Of a DNA stretch of 11,650 bases, positions 1 to 6,222 are shown one piece after another; position 1 is the first letter of the stretch; each line of letters opens with the position of its first letter. A model generated the notes under the pieces. It was not told where the DNA came from and did not search any database. It worked only from the letters and a program-made list of their open reading frames with translations. A program made the position numbers and the translations under genes. The stretch comes from Pseudomonadota bacterium (GTDB lineage Bacteria > Pseudomonadota > Alphaproteobacteria > Acetobacterales > Acetobacteraceae): positions 1 through 11,650 of the forward strand of contig JAJXSZ010000064.1 in assembly GCA_021784255.1 (NCBI GenBank), written 5' to 3'.

Positions 1-194
1 TCGGTCTCCGGCTCGCCGGTCACGACGTCGAAGCCCTGGAGGGCAAGGAAAATGGCGAAGTTGCCGGCCCCGGTGCCGACATCGAGCACCTGCGCGCCGC
101 GGGGAAGGTTCAGGTTGCCGAGCGCCAGCAGGCCGTCGGCGGCGATAGCCTCGAACTGCGGCCCGAGGTGTCTGGCGGCTTCGTTTGCATCCAT
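1..194 (-). CDS. Class I SAM-dependent methyltransferase, N-terminal part (runs off left edge)
   Basis: This is the first 64 residues of a protein whose 3' end lies outside the window. The start is ATG at 194, preceded by GAGGGA (plus positions 202-207) with a 7-base spacer. After a short helical N-terminus comes VLDVGTGAGNF at residues 36-46. This is motif I, the glycine-rich loop that binds S-adenosylmethionine in Rossmann-fold methyltransferases. The next strand (GFDVVTGEP, about 54-62) would end near the usual acidic ribose-binding residue. The methyl acceptor cannot be told because the substrate-determining part is missing. It lies 65 bases downstream of the amidohydrolase gene on the same strand and may be co-transcribed with it. 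The family assignment is fairly secure; any specific role is unknown. Confidence 0.8.
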   Translation of the reverse strand, partial: MDANEAARHLGPQFEAIAADGLLALGNLNLPRGAQVLDVGTGAGNFAIFLALQGFDVVTGEPET

Positions 195-234
195 CGTGCG
201 ATCCCTCACCCGGAAAGTCCTCGTATCCGTGCCG

Positions 235-254
235 GCGCGCCGCAGCCGGCGCGC
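235..254 (-). repeat. GC-rich hairpin between amidohydrolase and methyltransferase genes
   Basis: Arms at 235-241 and 248-254 are perfect reverse complements (7 bp, all G/C) with a 6-base loop. The same stretch also contains a 10-base direct repeat, GCCGGCGCGC at 231-240 and 245-254. It lies just after the amidohydrolase stop on the minus strand. No T-run follows, so it is not a classical intrinsic terminator. It could stabilise an mRNA end or be chance in GC-rich DNA. Confidence 0.4.
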
Positions 255-259
255 GGCAA

Positions 260-1501
260 CTAGAGCGGGCGGTTGGCGCGCGCGACCACCGCCTCGAACA
301 GCACCTGGCAGCCGGCCCGTGCCTCCTCGGGCAGGATGCTCTCCGCCTCGTTGTGCGACAGCCCGTCCTTGCAGGGGGTGAAGATCATCGCGGTCGGCAC
401 GCGCCGCGCGACATAGACCGCGTCATGGCCGGCCCCCGAGACGATGCGGCGCGACGACAGCCCCAGCCGGTCGGCCGCTTCCTGCACCAGCGCGACGCAG
501 GCGGGGTCGAAGGGCTGTGCCGGGATGCGGAATTTTTCCCTCAGCTCCAGCCGGCAGCCGGAGGTCTGGACCAGTGCTTCGGCCTCCAGCGGGAAGATGT
601 CGGCGATGCGCCCGATCTCCGCCTCGTCGGGGTGGCGGAACTCGGCGGTGAAGCGCACCTCGCCCGGCACCACGTTGGTGGAGTTCGGAATCACCTGCAG
701 GAAGCCCACGGTGCCGCGCCCGTCCTCGCCGCGCGCGCGCATCGTCCGGTCCACCAGGCGGATCACCTCGGCCATCGCCACGAGCGCATCGCGCCGGGTC
801 GAGGGCGGCGTCGTGCCGGCATGGGAGTCGCGGCCATGCACCGCGCCCTCGTACCACACCTGCGCCTGCGCGCCGGTGACGACGCCGATCTCCTTGCGCT
901 CGCGTTCCAGGATCGGCCCCTGCTCGATATGCAGCTCGAAATACGCGTCGGCGGGAAACACCCGCGCCGGTTCGGTCCCCGCCGCACCGATCGAGCGCAG
1001 CGCGTCGCCGACCGAAACCCCATCGACGTCGCAGAGCGCCTTGACCGCGCCTTCCTCGTAAACCCCGCTCCATACGCCCGAGCCCACGAGCGAGTGGGCG
1101 AAGCGGCTGCCTTCCTCGTCGGTCCAGTTCACCAGTTCCAGCGGCGCCTCGGTGACTAGGTTGAGATCGGCGAGCGTGCGCATCACCTCGAGTCCGCCGA
1201 GCACGCCAAGCGCGCCATCGAATTTGCCGCCGGAGGGCTGGCTATCGAGATGGCTGCCGAACATCACCGGCGGGCGCCCGGGGTCGCGCCCGGCGCGGCG
1301 GGCAAACATGTTGCCCATCGCATCGACGCGCACCCCGAGCCCCAGGGCCTCGCACCATTGCCGGAAGCGCGCACGCCCCTCGCGGTCCACCTCGGAAAGC
1401 GCGAGCCGCCGCACGCCGCCCTTCGGCGTGGCGCCGATCTCGGCCATGTTCATCAGGCTGTCCCAGAGTCGCTTGCCGTCGATCGGCCGGTTGGTCTGCA
1501 T
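260..1501 (-). CDS. M20-family Zn-dependent amidohydrolase (allantoate / N-carbamoyl-L-amino acid hydrolase type)
   Basis: This 413-residue cytoplasmic metallo-hydrolase belongs to the AllC / beta-ureidopropionase / hydantoin-utilisation carbamoylase group, which splits ureido or carbamoyl C-N bonds. The binuclear metal ligands are all visible: H84 in GSHLDS, D95 in GGKFDGALG, the E129-E130 pair in NWTDEEGSRF, H191 in ELHIEQG and H383 in GLSHNEAE. H227 in the SHAGTTP motif of the dimerisation/lid domain is also present. The length is normal for the family. The ATG at 1501 has AGAGGA 6 bases upstream (plus 1508-1513). The reading frame stays open far upstream (to 2656), but that part is antisense to the aldolase and is not protein-like. 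The gene is divergent from the aldolase with a 45-base gap, and the methyltransferase follows it. The exact substrate (allantoate, N-carbamoyl amino acid or ureidopropionate) cannot be decided from sequence alone. Confidence 0.9.
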   Translation of the reverse strand: MQTNRPIDGKRLWDSLMNMAEIGATPKGGVRRLALSEVDREGRARFRQWCEALGLGVRVDAMGNMFARRAGRDPGRPPVMFGSHLDSQPSGGKFDGALGVLGGLEVMRTLADLNLVTEAPLELVNWTDEEGSRFAHSLVGSGVWSGVYEEGAVKALCDVDGVSVGDALRSIGAAGTEPARVFPADAYFELHIEQGPILERERKEIGVVTGAQAQVWYEGAVHGRDSHAGTTPPSTRRDALVAMAEVIRLVDRTMRARGEDGRGTVGFLQVIPNSTNVVPGEVRFTAEFRHPDEAEIGRIADIFPLEAEALVQTSGCRLELREKFRIPAQPFDPACVALVQEAADRLGLSSRRIVSGAGHDAVYVARRVPTAMIFTPCKDGLSHNEAESILPEEARAGCQVLFEAVVARANRPL

Positions 1502-1546
1502 CGTCCGTCCTCTTGTCCGAGACATGGCTTCCTGCAACGCTGGCGC
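1502..1546. promoter_or_regulatory. Divergent intergenic region between amidohydrolase and aldolase genes
   Basis: These 45 bases separate two outward-facing start codons. They hold the ribosome binding site of the amidohydrolase on the minus strand. No clear Shine-Dalgarno sequence is seen for the aldolase. Both promoters, if they are here, must overlap each other or reach into the neighbouring coding regions. I see no convincing -35/-10 pair and no obvious operator dyad. Confidence 0.35.
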
Positions 1547-2305
1547 ATGCTTCGCAATGCCCTCTCCGGAATCGACCGCGACGCGCTGACCGAGGCGCGA
1601 CTGGATCTCGCCGCCTGCCTGCGCCAGGCCGCGCGGCTCGGCATGCATGAAGGCATCTGCAATCACTTCTCGGCGATGGTGCCGGGCAGCGACCGGCTGT
1701 TCCTGGTCAACCCGCTCGGCTACGGGTTTCACGAAGCGACGGCATCGCGGCTGCTGGTCTGCGACCTCGACGGCAACGTGCTCGAGGGCGAGGGGCAGGT
1801 GGAAGCGACGGCGTTCTACATCCATGCCCGTCTGCACCGCCGCCACACCCATGCCCGGGTCGCCTTCCACACCCATATGCCCAGCGCGACGGCGCTCGCC
1901 ATGCTGGAGGGTCCGCCGCTGTCCTTCGCGCTCCAGAGCGCGCTCAAATTCCACGGCCGCATCGTCGTCGACGAGCATTACAACGGGCTGGCGCTCGACA
2001 CCGCCGAGGGTGACCGCATCGCCGTTTCCATGGGCGACAAGCCCATCGTTTTCCTCAGGAACCATGGCGTGATGGTGACGGCGGCGTCGATCGCCGAGGC
2101 CTGGGACGATCTCTACTATCTCGAACGCGCCTGCGAAGCGGAGTTGCTGGCGCTCTCCACCGGCCGCCGGCTGAAGCCGGTGCCACCCGGCGTGGCCGCG
2201 CATACCGCCCAGCAGATGCGCGCCGACGCGGCCGAGGCGGCCAGGCTGCACCTCGCGAGCATCCGACGCACGCTCGATCGCGAGGCGCCGGAATACCGGC
2301 ACTAG
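1547..2305 (+). CDS. Class II aldolase/adducin-domain protein
   Basis: The 252-residue protein has the class II aldolase/adducin N-terminal fold, which includes fuculose-phosphate and ribulose-phosphate aldolases and epimerases. These use a divalent metal to stabilise an enediolate. The expected metal ligands are visible: H108 and H110 in FHTHMPS, and H173 in FLRNHGVMV. E86 in GQVEATAF is the candidate acid/base glutamate. The start of the domain, HEGICNHFSAMVPG (about 34-47), is typical of the adducin-like subgroup often annotated only as aldolase. ATG 1547 is the first ATG in frame close to the domain; an upstream ATG at 1524 is in another frame. No good Shine-Dalgarno precedes it. The stop lies 4 bases before the lipoprotein start, suggesting coupled translation. 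Fold and metal site are well supported, but the substrate is unknown. Confidence 0.87.
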   Translation: MLRNALSGIDRDALTEARLDLAACLRQAARLGMHEGICNHFSAMVPGSDRLFLVNPLGYGFHEATASRLLVCDLDGNVLEGEGQVEATAFYIHARLHRRHTHARVAFHTHMPSATALAMLEGPPLSFALQSALKFHGRIVVDEHYNGLALDTAEGDRIAVSMGDKPIVFLRNHGVMVTAASIAEAWDDLYYLERACEAELLALSTGRRLKPVPPGVAAHTAQQMRADAAEAARLHLASIRRTLDREAPEYRH

Positions 2306-2309
2306 GTCG

Positions 2310-2720
2310 ATGCGCGCCGCGATCCTGCTCTCGGCCCTCCTGGTTGGCGGTTGCACGCTGATCGACCAGCGCAGCTTCGAGACGCCTGGCAGCACGCCGG
2401 CGCCCGCTTCGCTGGCCGTGCCCGCCGCATCGCGCCCGCTGGCGATTTCCGATGCGGCCGCGGGCTGGCCCGCGCGCCTGGCCGCAACCGCGCGCGATGC
2501 CGCCATCCGCGATCCGGCGCTGCGCTTCGACCTCCTCGCCCCCGTGCCGCTCGGCGGCACCGCGGCCGGGCGCGGCGCGGCGCGGGCGCGCGGGGAAGTT
2601 CTGCTCCAGCAGGCGGCGACCGCGCTCGAGGCGGCCGGCATCGATGCCGCGCGCATCCGCCTCGGGCTGCGCGGCGATCCGGGAACGCCGGGGCCTCTGG
2701 TCGAGCTCTACGCGCGCTGA
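2310..2720 (+). CDS. Small putative lipoprotein, function unknown
   Basis: This 136-residue protein starts with a short lipoprotein signal peptide: a positive N-terminus (MR), a hydrophobic run (AAILLSALL) and a lipobox LVGGC with C15 as the predicted lipidated residue. Thr at +2 would not be an inner-membrane retention signal in the E. coli rule. The mature part is Ala/Pro-rich at first. Residues about 56-110 then look helical, and GIDAARIRLGLRGDP near the C-terminus resembles the end of an alpha/beta periplasmic domain. I recognise no family. It begins 4 bases after the aldolase stop, so the two are probably co-translated. GC-rich third positions agree with its neighbours. An exported lipoprotein is well supported; a role in uptake or envelope function would be a guess. 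Confidence 0.72.
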   Translation: MRAAILLSALLVGGCTLIDQRSFETPGSTPAPASLAVPAASRPLAISDAAAGWPARLAATARDAAIRDPALRFDLLAPVPLGGTAAGRGAARARGEVLLQQAATALEAAGIDAARIRLGLRGDPGTPGPLVELYAR

Positions 2721-2729
2721 GCGGCACCC

Positions 2730-2756
2730 CGGCCGGCTTTGACCGCCATCCGGCCG
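2730..2756 (+). terminator. Possible weak terminator hairpin after lipoprotein gene
   Basis: CGGCCGG at 2730-2736 pairs perfectly with CCGGCCG at 2750-2756, leaving a 13-base loop. TTCGTTACG follows, which is only a poor T-tract. The hairpin lies 9 bases after the lipoprotein stop and ends 18 bases before the chosen HAD start. It may attenuate transcription or protect the upstream mRNA. If it terminates fully, the HAD gene would have almost no room for its own promoter. Confidence 0.35.
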
Positions 2757-2774
2757 TTCGTTACGCTCCCTGGC

Positions 2775-3497
2775 ATGCGCCGCGCCGATGACACGCCTCT
2801 CCGCGCGCTGGTCTTCGACGTGTTCGGCACGGTCGTGGACTGGCGTTCGGGCCTTATCGGGTACTTCGCCGAGTGGGGGGCGCGCGCGGGCCGCAGCGCC
2901 GACTGGGCTGGCATCGCGGACGCCTGGCGGGGCGCCTATGTCCCATCGATGGATCGCGTCCGGCGCGGCGAGGTCGCCTGGACCATCCTCGACGACCTGC
3001 ACCGTGCAAGCCTCGACACGTTGCTTCCCGTCTTCGGCCTCGGCGACGTCGACGATGCGGCACGGCTTGAATTCGTGCGGTTCTGGCACCGCCTGCAACC
3101 CTGGCCTGAGGTGGTGCCGGCCATGCGGCGCCTGCGCAACAAGTATGTCCTCGGAACATTATCCAACGGCAACGTCGGCCTGCTCACGCGGCTTGCGAAG
3201 GCGGCGTCCTTGCCCTTCGACGTGATCATCGGCGCGGACCTGTTCGGCCACTACAAGCCGGACCCCGAGACCTATCGCGGGGCCTGCCGTCTGCTCAACC
3301 TCGGGCCCGGCGAGGTGATGCTGGTCGCCGCCCATAACGGCGATCTCGCGGCGGCCCGCGCCGAAGGCCTGGCCACCGGCTTCGTGCCCCGGCGCGTGGA
3401 ATACGGCCCGCACCCGTCGAAGGATCCCGCCGCAACGGCGGCCTGGGACGTGATCGCCGCCGACTTCACCGATCTCGCGGACCGGCTCGGTGCCTGA
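2775..3497 (+). CDS. Type II haloacid dehalogenase-like (HAD) hydrolase
   Basis: The 240-residue protein has the HAD fold and best resembles L-2-haloacid dehalogenase type II proteins. Motif I is FDVFGTVVDW with D15 as nucleophile and T19. Motif II is LSNGN with S130. Motif III is YKPDPETY with K161. Motif IV is VAAHNGD with D190. WRGAY at 51-55 gives R52, the likely counterpart of the halide-binding arginine. From memory of L-DEX, the serine and asparagine before the final aspartate (S175, N177) correspond here to A185 and H187. The protein may therefore be a HAD phosphatase or another hydrolase rather than a true dehalogenase. I chose ATG 2775; the frame also allows TTG 2739, but that lies inside a hairpin. 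No strong Shine-Dalgarno is seen. The stop overlaps the next gene's start by 8 bases. Confidence 0.85.
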   Translation: MRRADDTPLRALVFDVFGTVVDWRSGLIGYFAEWGARAGRSADWAGIADAWRGAYVPSMDRVRRGEVAWTILDDLHRASLDTLLPVFGLGDVDDAARLEFVRFWHRLQPWPEVVPAMRRLRNKYVLGTLSNGNVGLLTRLAKAASLPFDVIIGADLFGHYKPDPETYRGACRLLNLGPGEVMLVAAHNGDLAAARAEGLATGFVPRRVEYGPHPSKDPAATAAWDVIAADFTDLADRLGA

Positions 3498-4797
3498 GGC
3501 TTTCGCCCGCCTGGATTTCGGCATCAACCACATCCTCGCCTATGGCCAGTCGCTCGCGACCGGCTGGGAGGGGACGCCGGTGCTGAGCCGCGAGCCGCGG
3601 CACGACACGCTGATGCTCGGGCGCTCGGTGCGCGCCGGCGGGCCGGAGTGGTCGCCCGCCTGGGAGCCGCTCGGCGGCCCGGTGCTGCGCCAGCTCGTCG
3701 CCACCGCACAACTGCCGGACGGCACGCTGCTCGATGCCGCGGCGCTGGCGGCTCTGCCGGCCGGAGCGGTGGTGCTCGGCGAGACGGTTCTGGAGGAAGC
3801 GCTCGGCTACCTGCGCGGGCGGATGCTGGCCGCCGATCCCGCGGCACGAGGCCGCCTGCTGCTCGCCTCTGCCTGCGGTGTCGGCGGGCGCGGGCTCGAA
3901 CAGCTCGCGCGCGGCGCCAGCCCGGAACTGTTTGCCCGGTTGCGCGGCTGCGCCGCCGTGGCGCGGGCGGTGGCCCATGCCTGGGGCAAGACCTATGGCA
4001 TTCCCGCCGTCCTGCTGCTGCAGGGCGAGCATAATTCCTGGGGCATCGACGGCGCCGCGAGCGACCGCGCGAGCTACGGCGCGCTGCTCGCGCGGCTCCA
4101 CCGCGACATCGGCGCCGAGCTGGCCGCCGGCATCGCCGACCAGGCGGCGCCGCCTGCGCTCGTCACCTACCAGACCGGCGGCGCCTATGCCTCCGACGAC
4201 ATGGCGGTGCCGCAGGCGCAGCTCGACGTCGCGCTCGACACCCCCGGCGTGTTCATGGCCGCCCCGGTCTATCCCCTGCCGGACCGGCCGACCGGGCATC
4301 TGCGCGCCGACGGGTATCGCTGGCTTGGCGCGCAGTTCGGCAAAGTGCTGGCCTCCCTGTTCGTGGACCGCGAGCCCTGGCGGCCGCTCTACCCGCTGCG
4401 TGCGGTACGCGACACCGGCCATGTGCTTGTCTCCTTTCATGTGCCGGTGCCGCCGCTCGCCTTCGGTTGCCCATTCTTCGGCACGCGCCGCGAGGCGGTG
4501 CCCGACCAGGGTTTCACGGTAACCGACGCAGCCGGGACAGTGCCGATCGAGGCGGTCGGGCTGGTCGGCGCCGACCGGCTGTCGCTGCGCCTCGCCCGCC
4601 CGCCGGCCGGCCCCACCCGGCTGCGCTATGCCGACCGCGCCCATCGCGGCCGCGGCGGGCTGCATGACAGCGATGCACGCCTGGCGGAGGTGGGATTCGC
4701 GGGCGCCGATCTCGATCCGGCGGAGGCCGACTTGTTCGGCACCGCGTATCCGCTGGCGAACTGGTGCGTCGGCTTCGACCTTGCGGTGAGTGTCTAG
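3490..4797 (+). CDS. SGNH-like hydrolase / putative esterase, uncharacterised
   Basis: The 435-residue protein appears to be an SGNH (GDSL-type) hydrolase related to the sialate O-acetylesterase-like group. Likely blocks in order are: YGQS with nucleophile S21; ASACGVGG with an oxyanion glycine near G130; LLLQGEHNSW around 175-184, resembling the QGE block; and D265 plus H270 before LRADGYRWLG, which fits the Asp-His end of the triad. Residues about 295-435 look like a separate beta-rich C-terminal domain. No signal peptide or membrane segment is seen, so it is probably cytoplasmic. The start is GTG 3490, the only start in frame ahead of the GQS block. It overlaps the HAD gene by 8 bases, implying tight coupling. 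The family call is moderately sure, the substrate is unknown, and similar modules also occur in phage tail proteins. Confidence 0.7.
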   Translation: MPEAFARLDFGINHILAYGQSLATGWEGTPVLSREPRHDTLMLGRSVRAGGPEWSPAWEPLGGPVLRQLVATAQLPDGTLLDAAALAALPAGAVVLGETVLEEALGYLRGRMLAADPAARGRLLLASACGVGGRGLEQLARGASPELFARLRGCAAVARAVAHAWGKTYGIPAVLLLQGEHNSWGIDGAASDRASYGALLARLHRDIGAELAAGIADQAAPPALVTYQTGGAYASDDMAVPQAQLDVALDTPGVFMAAPVYPLPDRPTGHLRADGYRWLGAQFGKVLASLFVDREPWRPLYPLRAVRDTGHVLVSFHVPVPPLAFGCPFFGTRREAVPDQGFTVTDAAGTVPIEAVGLVGADRLSLRLARPPAGPTRLRYADRAHRGRGGLHDSDARLAEVGFAGADLDPAEADLFGTAYPLANWCVGFDLAVSV

Positions 4798-4812
4798 GCC
4801 CGCGGCGGGCTT
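4796..4812 (+). terminator. Possible short terminator hairpin after SGNH gene
   Basis: GCCCG at 4798-4802 pairs with CGGGC at 4806-4810 around a 3-base loop, and A-T and G-T pairs can extend the stem to 7 bp using the stop codon. TTCGCCTT follows. The T-tract is poor, so this is a weak candidate for the end of the upstream transcript before rplY. Confidence 0.3.
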
Positions 4813-4855
4813 CGCCTTGCCTTCCCGGCGCCGAGGGTCTAGAGGGCCGGCCGCG

Positions 4856-4877
4856 CCCGGCACCCCTGGAGGCCGGG
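4856..4877 (+). promoter_or_regulatory. Hairpin in the rplY leader
   Basis: CCCGGC at 4856-4861 pairs with GCCGGG at 4872-4877 around a 10-base loop, ending 9 bases before the rplY ribosome binding site. An SD-like GGAGG (4868-4872) lies in the loop and the first base of the 3' arm but has no start codon near it. It could affect L25 translation, but a 6-bp GC stem may be chance here. Confidence 0.3.
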
Positions 4878-4886
4878 TATCTCATC

Positions 4887-4893
4887 AAAGGAG
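4887..4893 (+). promoter_or_regulatory. Strong ribosome binding site of rplY
   Basis: AAAGGAG lies 6 bases before ATG 4900. It is the strongest Shine-Dalgarno sequence in the window and fixes the start. It fits the high expression expected of a ribosomal protein. Confidence 0.85.
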
Positions 4894-4899
4894 CGGACC

Positions 4900-5610
4900 A
4901 TGGCCATTATCACGACCATCGAGGCCGCGGCGCGCGAGCGTGCAGGTAAGGGGGCAGCACGCGCGACCCGCAGGCAGGGACAGATTCCGGGCGTCATCTA
5001 TGGCGCCAAGGCGACGCCGGCGCTGATCGCGCTCGATCCGCGCAACGTCATGCGCGAGGTGACGCGGGGCGGCTGGCGCTCGCGCCTCTTCGAGGTGAAG
5101 GTGGACGGCCAGACCACCCGCGCGCTGATGCGCGACGTCCAGTTCCACCCGGTGACGGATGCGCCGGAGCACGTGGATTTCCAGCGCCTCGCCCCCGGCG
5201 AGCAGGTTCGCGTCGCGATCGGGGTGCATTTCAAGGGCGAGGGCATTTCCCCCGGCATCAAGCGCGGTGGCGTGCTCAACATCGTGCGCCACGCGGTCGA
5301 CTGCTATGTCGATCCCGAGAATGTGCCGGAGTTCTTCGAGGCTGACCTCGGCGCGCTCGACATCAACGATGCGGTGCGCTTTTCCAGCCTCACGGGTACC
5401 GCGGGGGTGCGCCCGACCATTACCGACCGCGATTTCGTGATCGCGACCGTCGCCCCGCCGACCAAGATCGTGGAGCCGACCGCCGAACAGGCGGCGGCTG
5501 CCGCCGCCGGGGCGGCCGCTCCTGCCGCCGGGGCCGCGGTGCCTGCCGCCGGCGGAGCCAAGCCCGCCGCGCCGGCTGCCGCCGCGAAGGCCCCCGCCGG
5601 CAAGAAGTAA
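4900..5610 (+). CDS. rplY: 50S ribosomal protein L25 (general stress protein Ctc family)
   Basis: L25 binds 5S rRNA in the large ribosomal subunit. This 236-residue protein is the long two-domain form. The L25 domain (about 5-95) shows QIPGVIYG at 28-35 and DVQFHPVTDAPEHVDF at 79-94. The C-terminal beta domain (about 96-190) contains GISPGIKRGGVLNIVRH and the DPENVPEFFEADL segment. Residues about 194-236 are a low-complexity tail rich in Ala, Pro and Gly with several Lys, ending KK. Tails of this kind are familiar in alphaproteobacterial L25 proteins. The ATG has an excellent ribosome binding site. pth follows after 33 bases, a common pairing that probably forms one transcript. The identity is secure. 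Confidence 0.96.
   Translation: MAIITTIEAAARERAGKGAARATRRQGQIPGVIYGAKATPALIALDPRNVMREVTRGGWRSRLFEVKVDGQTTRALMRDVQFHPVTDAPEHVDFQRLAPGEQVRVAIGVHFKGEGISPGIKRGGVLNIVRHAVDCYVDPENVPEFFEADLGALDINDAVRFSSLTGTAGVRPTITDRDFVIATVAPPTKIVEPTAEQAAAAAAGAAAPAAGAAVPAAGGAKPAAPAAAAKAPAGKK
5494..5607 (+). repeat. Low-complexity Ala/Pro coding repeat in rplY tail
   Basis: The last part of rplY is made of GCC/GCG-rich codons with near-repeats of the unit coding for APAAGA (residues about 206-218). The repeats are imperfect. Such tracts can change length by replication slippage in steps of three bases without breaking the frame. Confidence 0.6.
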
Positions 5611-5622
5611 CGCCGGCCGGCG
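5611..5622 (+). other. 12-bp perfect palindrome after rplY
   Basis: CGCCGGCCGGCG directly follows the rplY stop and is identical to its reverse complement. There is no loop and no T-tract, so it is not an intrinsic terminator. It might be a protein binding site, or chance in GC-rich sequence. Confidence 0.35.
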
Positions 5623-5643
5623 AGCCGTCCTGGGAACCGCGCC

Positions 5644-6222
5644 GTGAAACTCTGGGTCGGCCTCGGCAACCCGGAGCCCGCGATGCTGCGCCACCGGCAT
5701 AATGTCGGCTTCATGGCGGTGGACACGATTGCCGCCGAGCACGGCTTCGCACCGTGGCGGCGGCAGTTTCGCGGCCTCGCCGCGGAGGGGCGGATCGGGA
5801 TGCAGCGGATCCTGCTGCTCAAGCCGCTCACCTACATGAACGACAGCGGCGAGTGCGTGCAGGCCGCCGCCGCCTTCCACAAGCTCGCTGTGGAGGCGAT
5901 CACCGTCTTCCACGATGAGCTCGACCTGGCCCCCGGCAAGGTGCGGGTGAAGAGGGGGGGCGGAGCGGCCGGACATAACGGGCTGCGCAGCATCGACCGG
6001 ATGCTGGGCACGCCGGAGTACTGGCGCGTGCGGCTGGGCATCGGCCATCCCGGGGACAAGGCGCGGGTGCATGGCTGGGTGCTCGGCAACTTCGCCAGGG
6101 ACGATGAGGACTGGCTCGCCACGATGCTGGGCGCCGTCGCCGAGGCGGCGCCGATGCTGGCCCGCGGCGAGAACGAGGCATTCATGAGCAGGCTCGCGCT
6201 GCGCATGCAGGAGAACGGGTGA
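5644..6222 (+). CDS. pth: Peptidyl-tRNA hydrolase
   Basis: Pth frees tRNA from peptidyl-tRNA that drops off the ribosome and is normally essential. The 192-residue length is typical of bacterial Pth. The active site is complete: N9 in GLGNP, catalytic H19 in RHNVGF, N66 in TYMND, D91 in FHDELDL and N112 in GHNGLRS. The start is GTG 5644, with only a weak GGGA upstream. Later ATG codons (residues 14 and 24) would remove N9 or H19, so GTG must be the start. The first loop reads GNPEPAM rather than the common GNPG with a following tyrosine. The stop overlaps the ychF start in TGATG, and the ychF ribosome binding site lies inside this gene. The identity is secure. Confidence 0.96.
   Translation: MKLWVGLGNPEPAMLRHRHNVGFMAVDTIAAEHGFAPWRRQFRGLAAEGRIGMQRILLLKPLTYMNDSGECVQAAAAFHKLAVEAITVFHDELDLAPGKVRVKRGGGAAGHNGLRSIDRMLGTPEYWRVRLGIGHPGDKARVHGWVLGNFARDDEDWLATMLGAVAEAAPMLARGENEAFMSRLALRMQENG

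Noticed and set aside
1502..2656. Upstream in-frame extension of the amidohydrolase to about 798 residues
   Set aside because: The extra part is antisense to the aldolase and lipoprotein genes and is Arg/Ala/Gln-rich with no domain. A good ribosome binding site supports ATG 1501.
4817..4843. TTGCCT and TCTAGA as a promoter for rplY
   Set aside because: The spacing is only 15 bases and the -10 match is poor, so it is not strong enough to annotate.
3466..4863. Minus-strand open frame of 465 codons opposite the SGNH gene
   Set aside because: The plus strand has SGNH motifs and tight coupling to the HAD gene. The antisense product is Arg/Gln/His-rich and motif-free.
4885..6072. Long minus-strand open frame (395 codons) opposite rplY and pth
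   Set aside because: It is antisense to two well-identified genes, and its sequence is rich in Arg, His and Gly without recognisable motifs. Such frames are common in GC-rich DNA.
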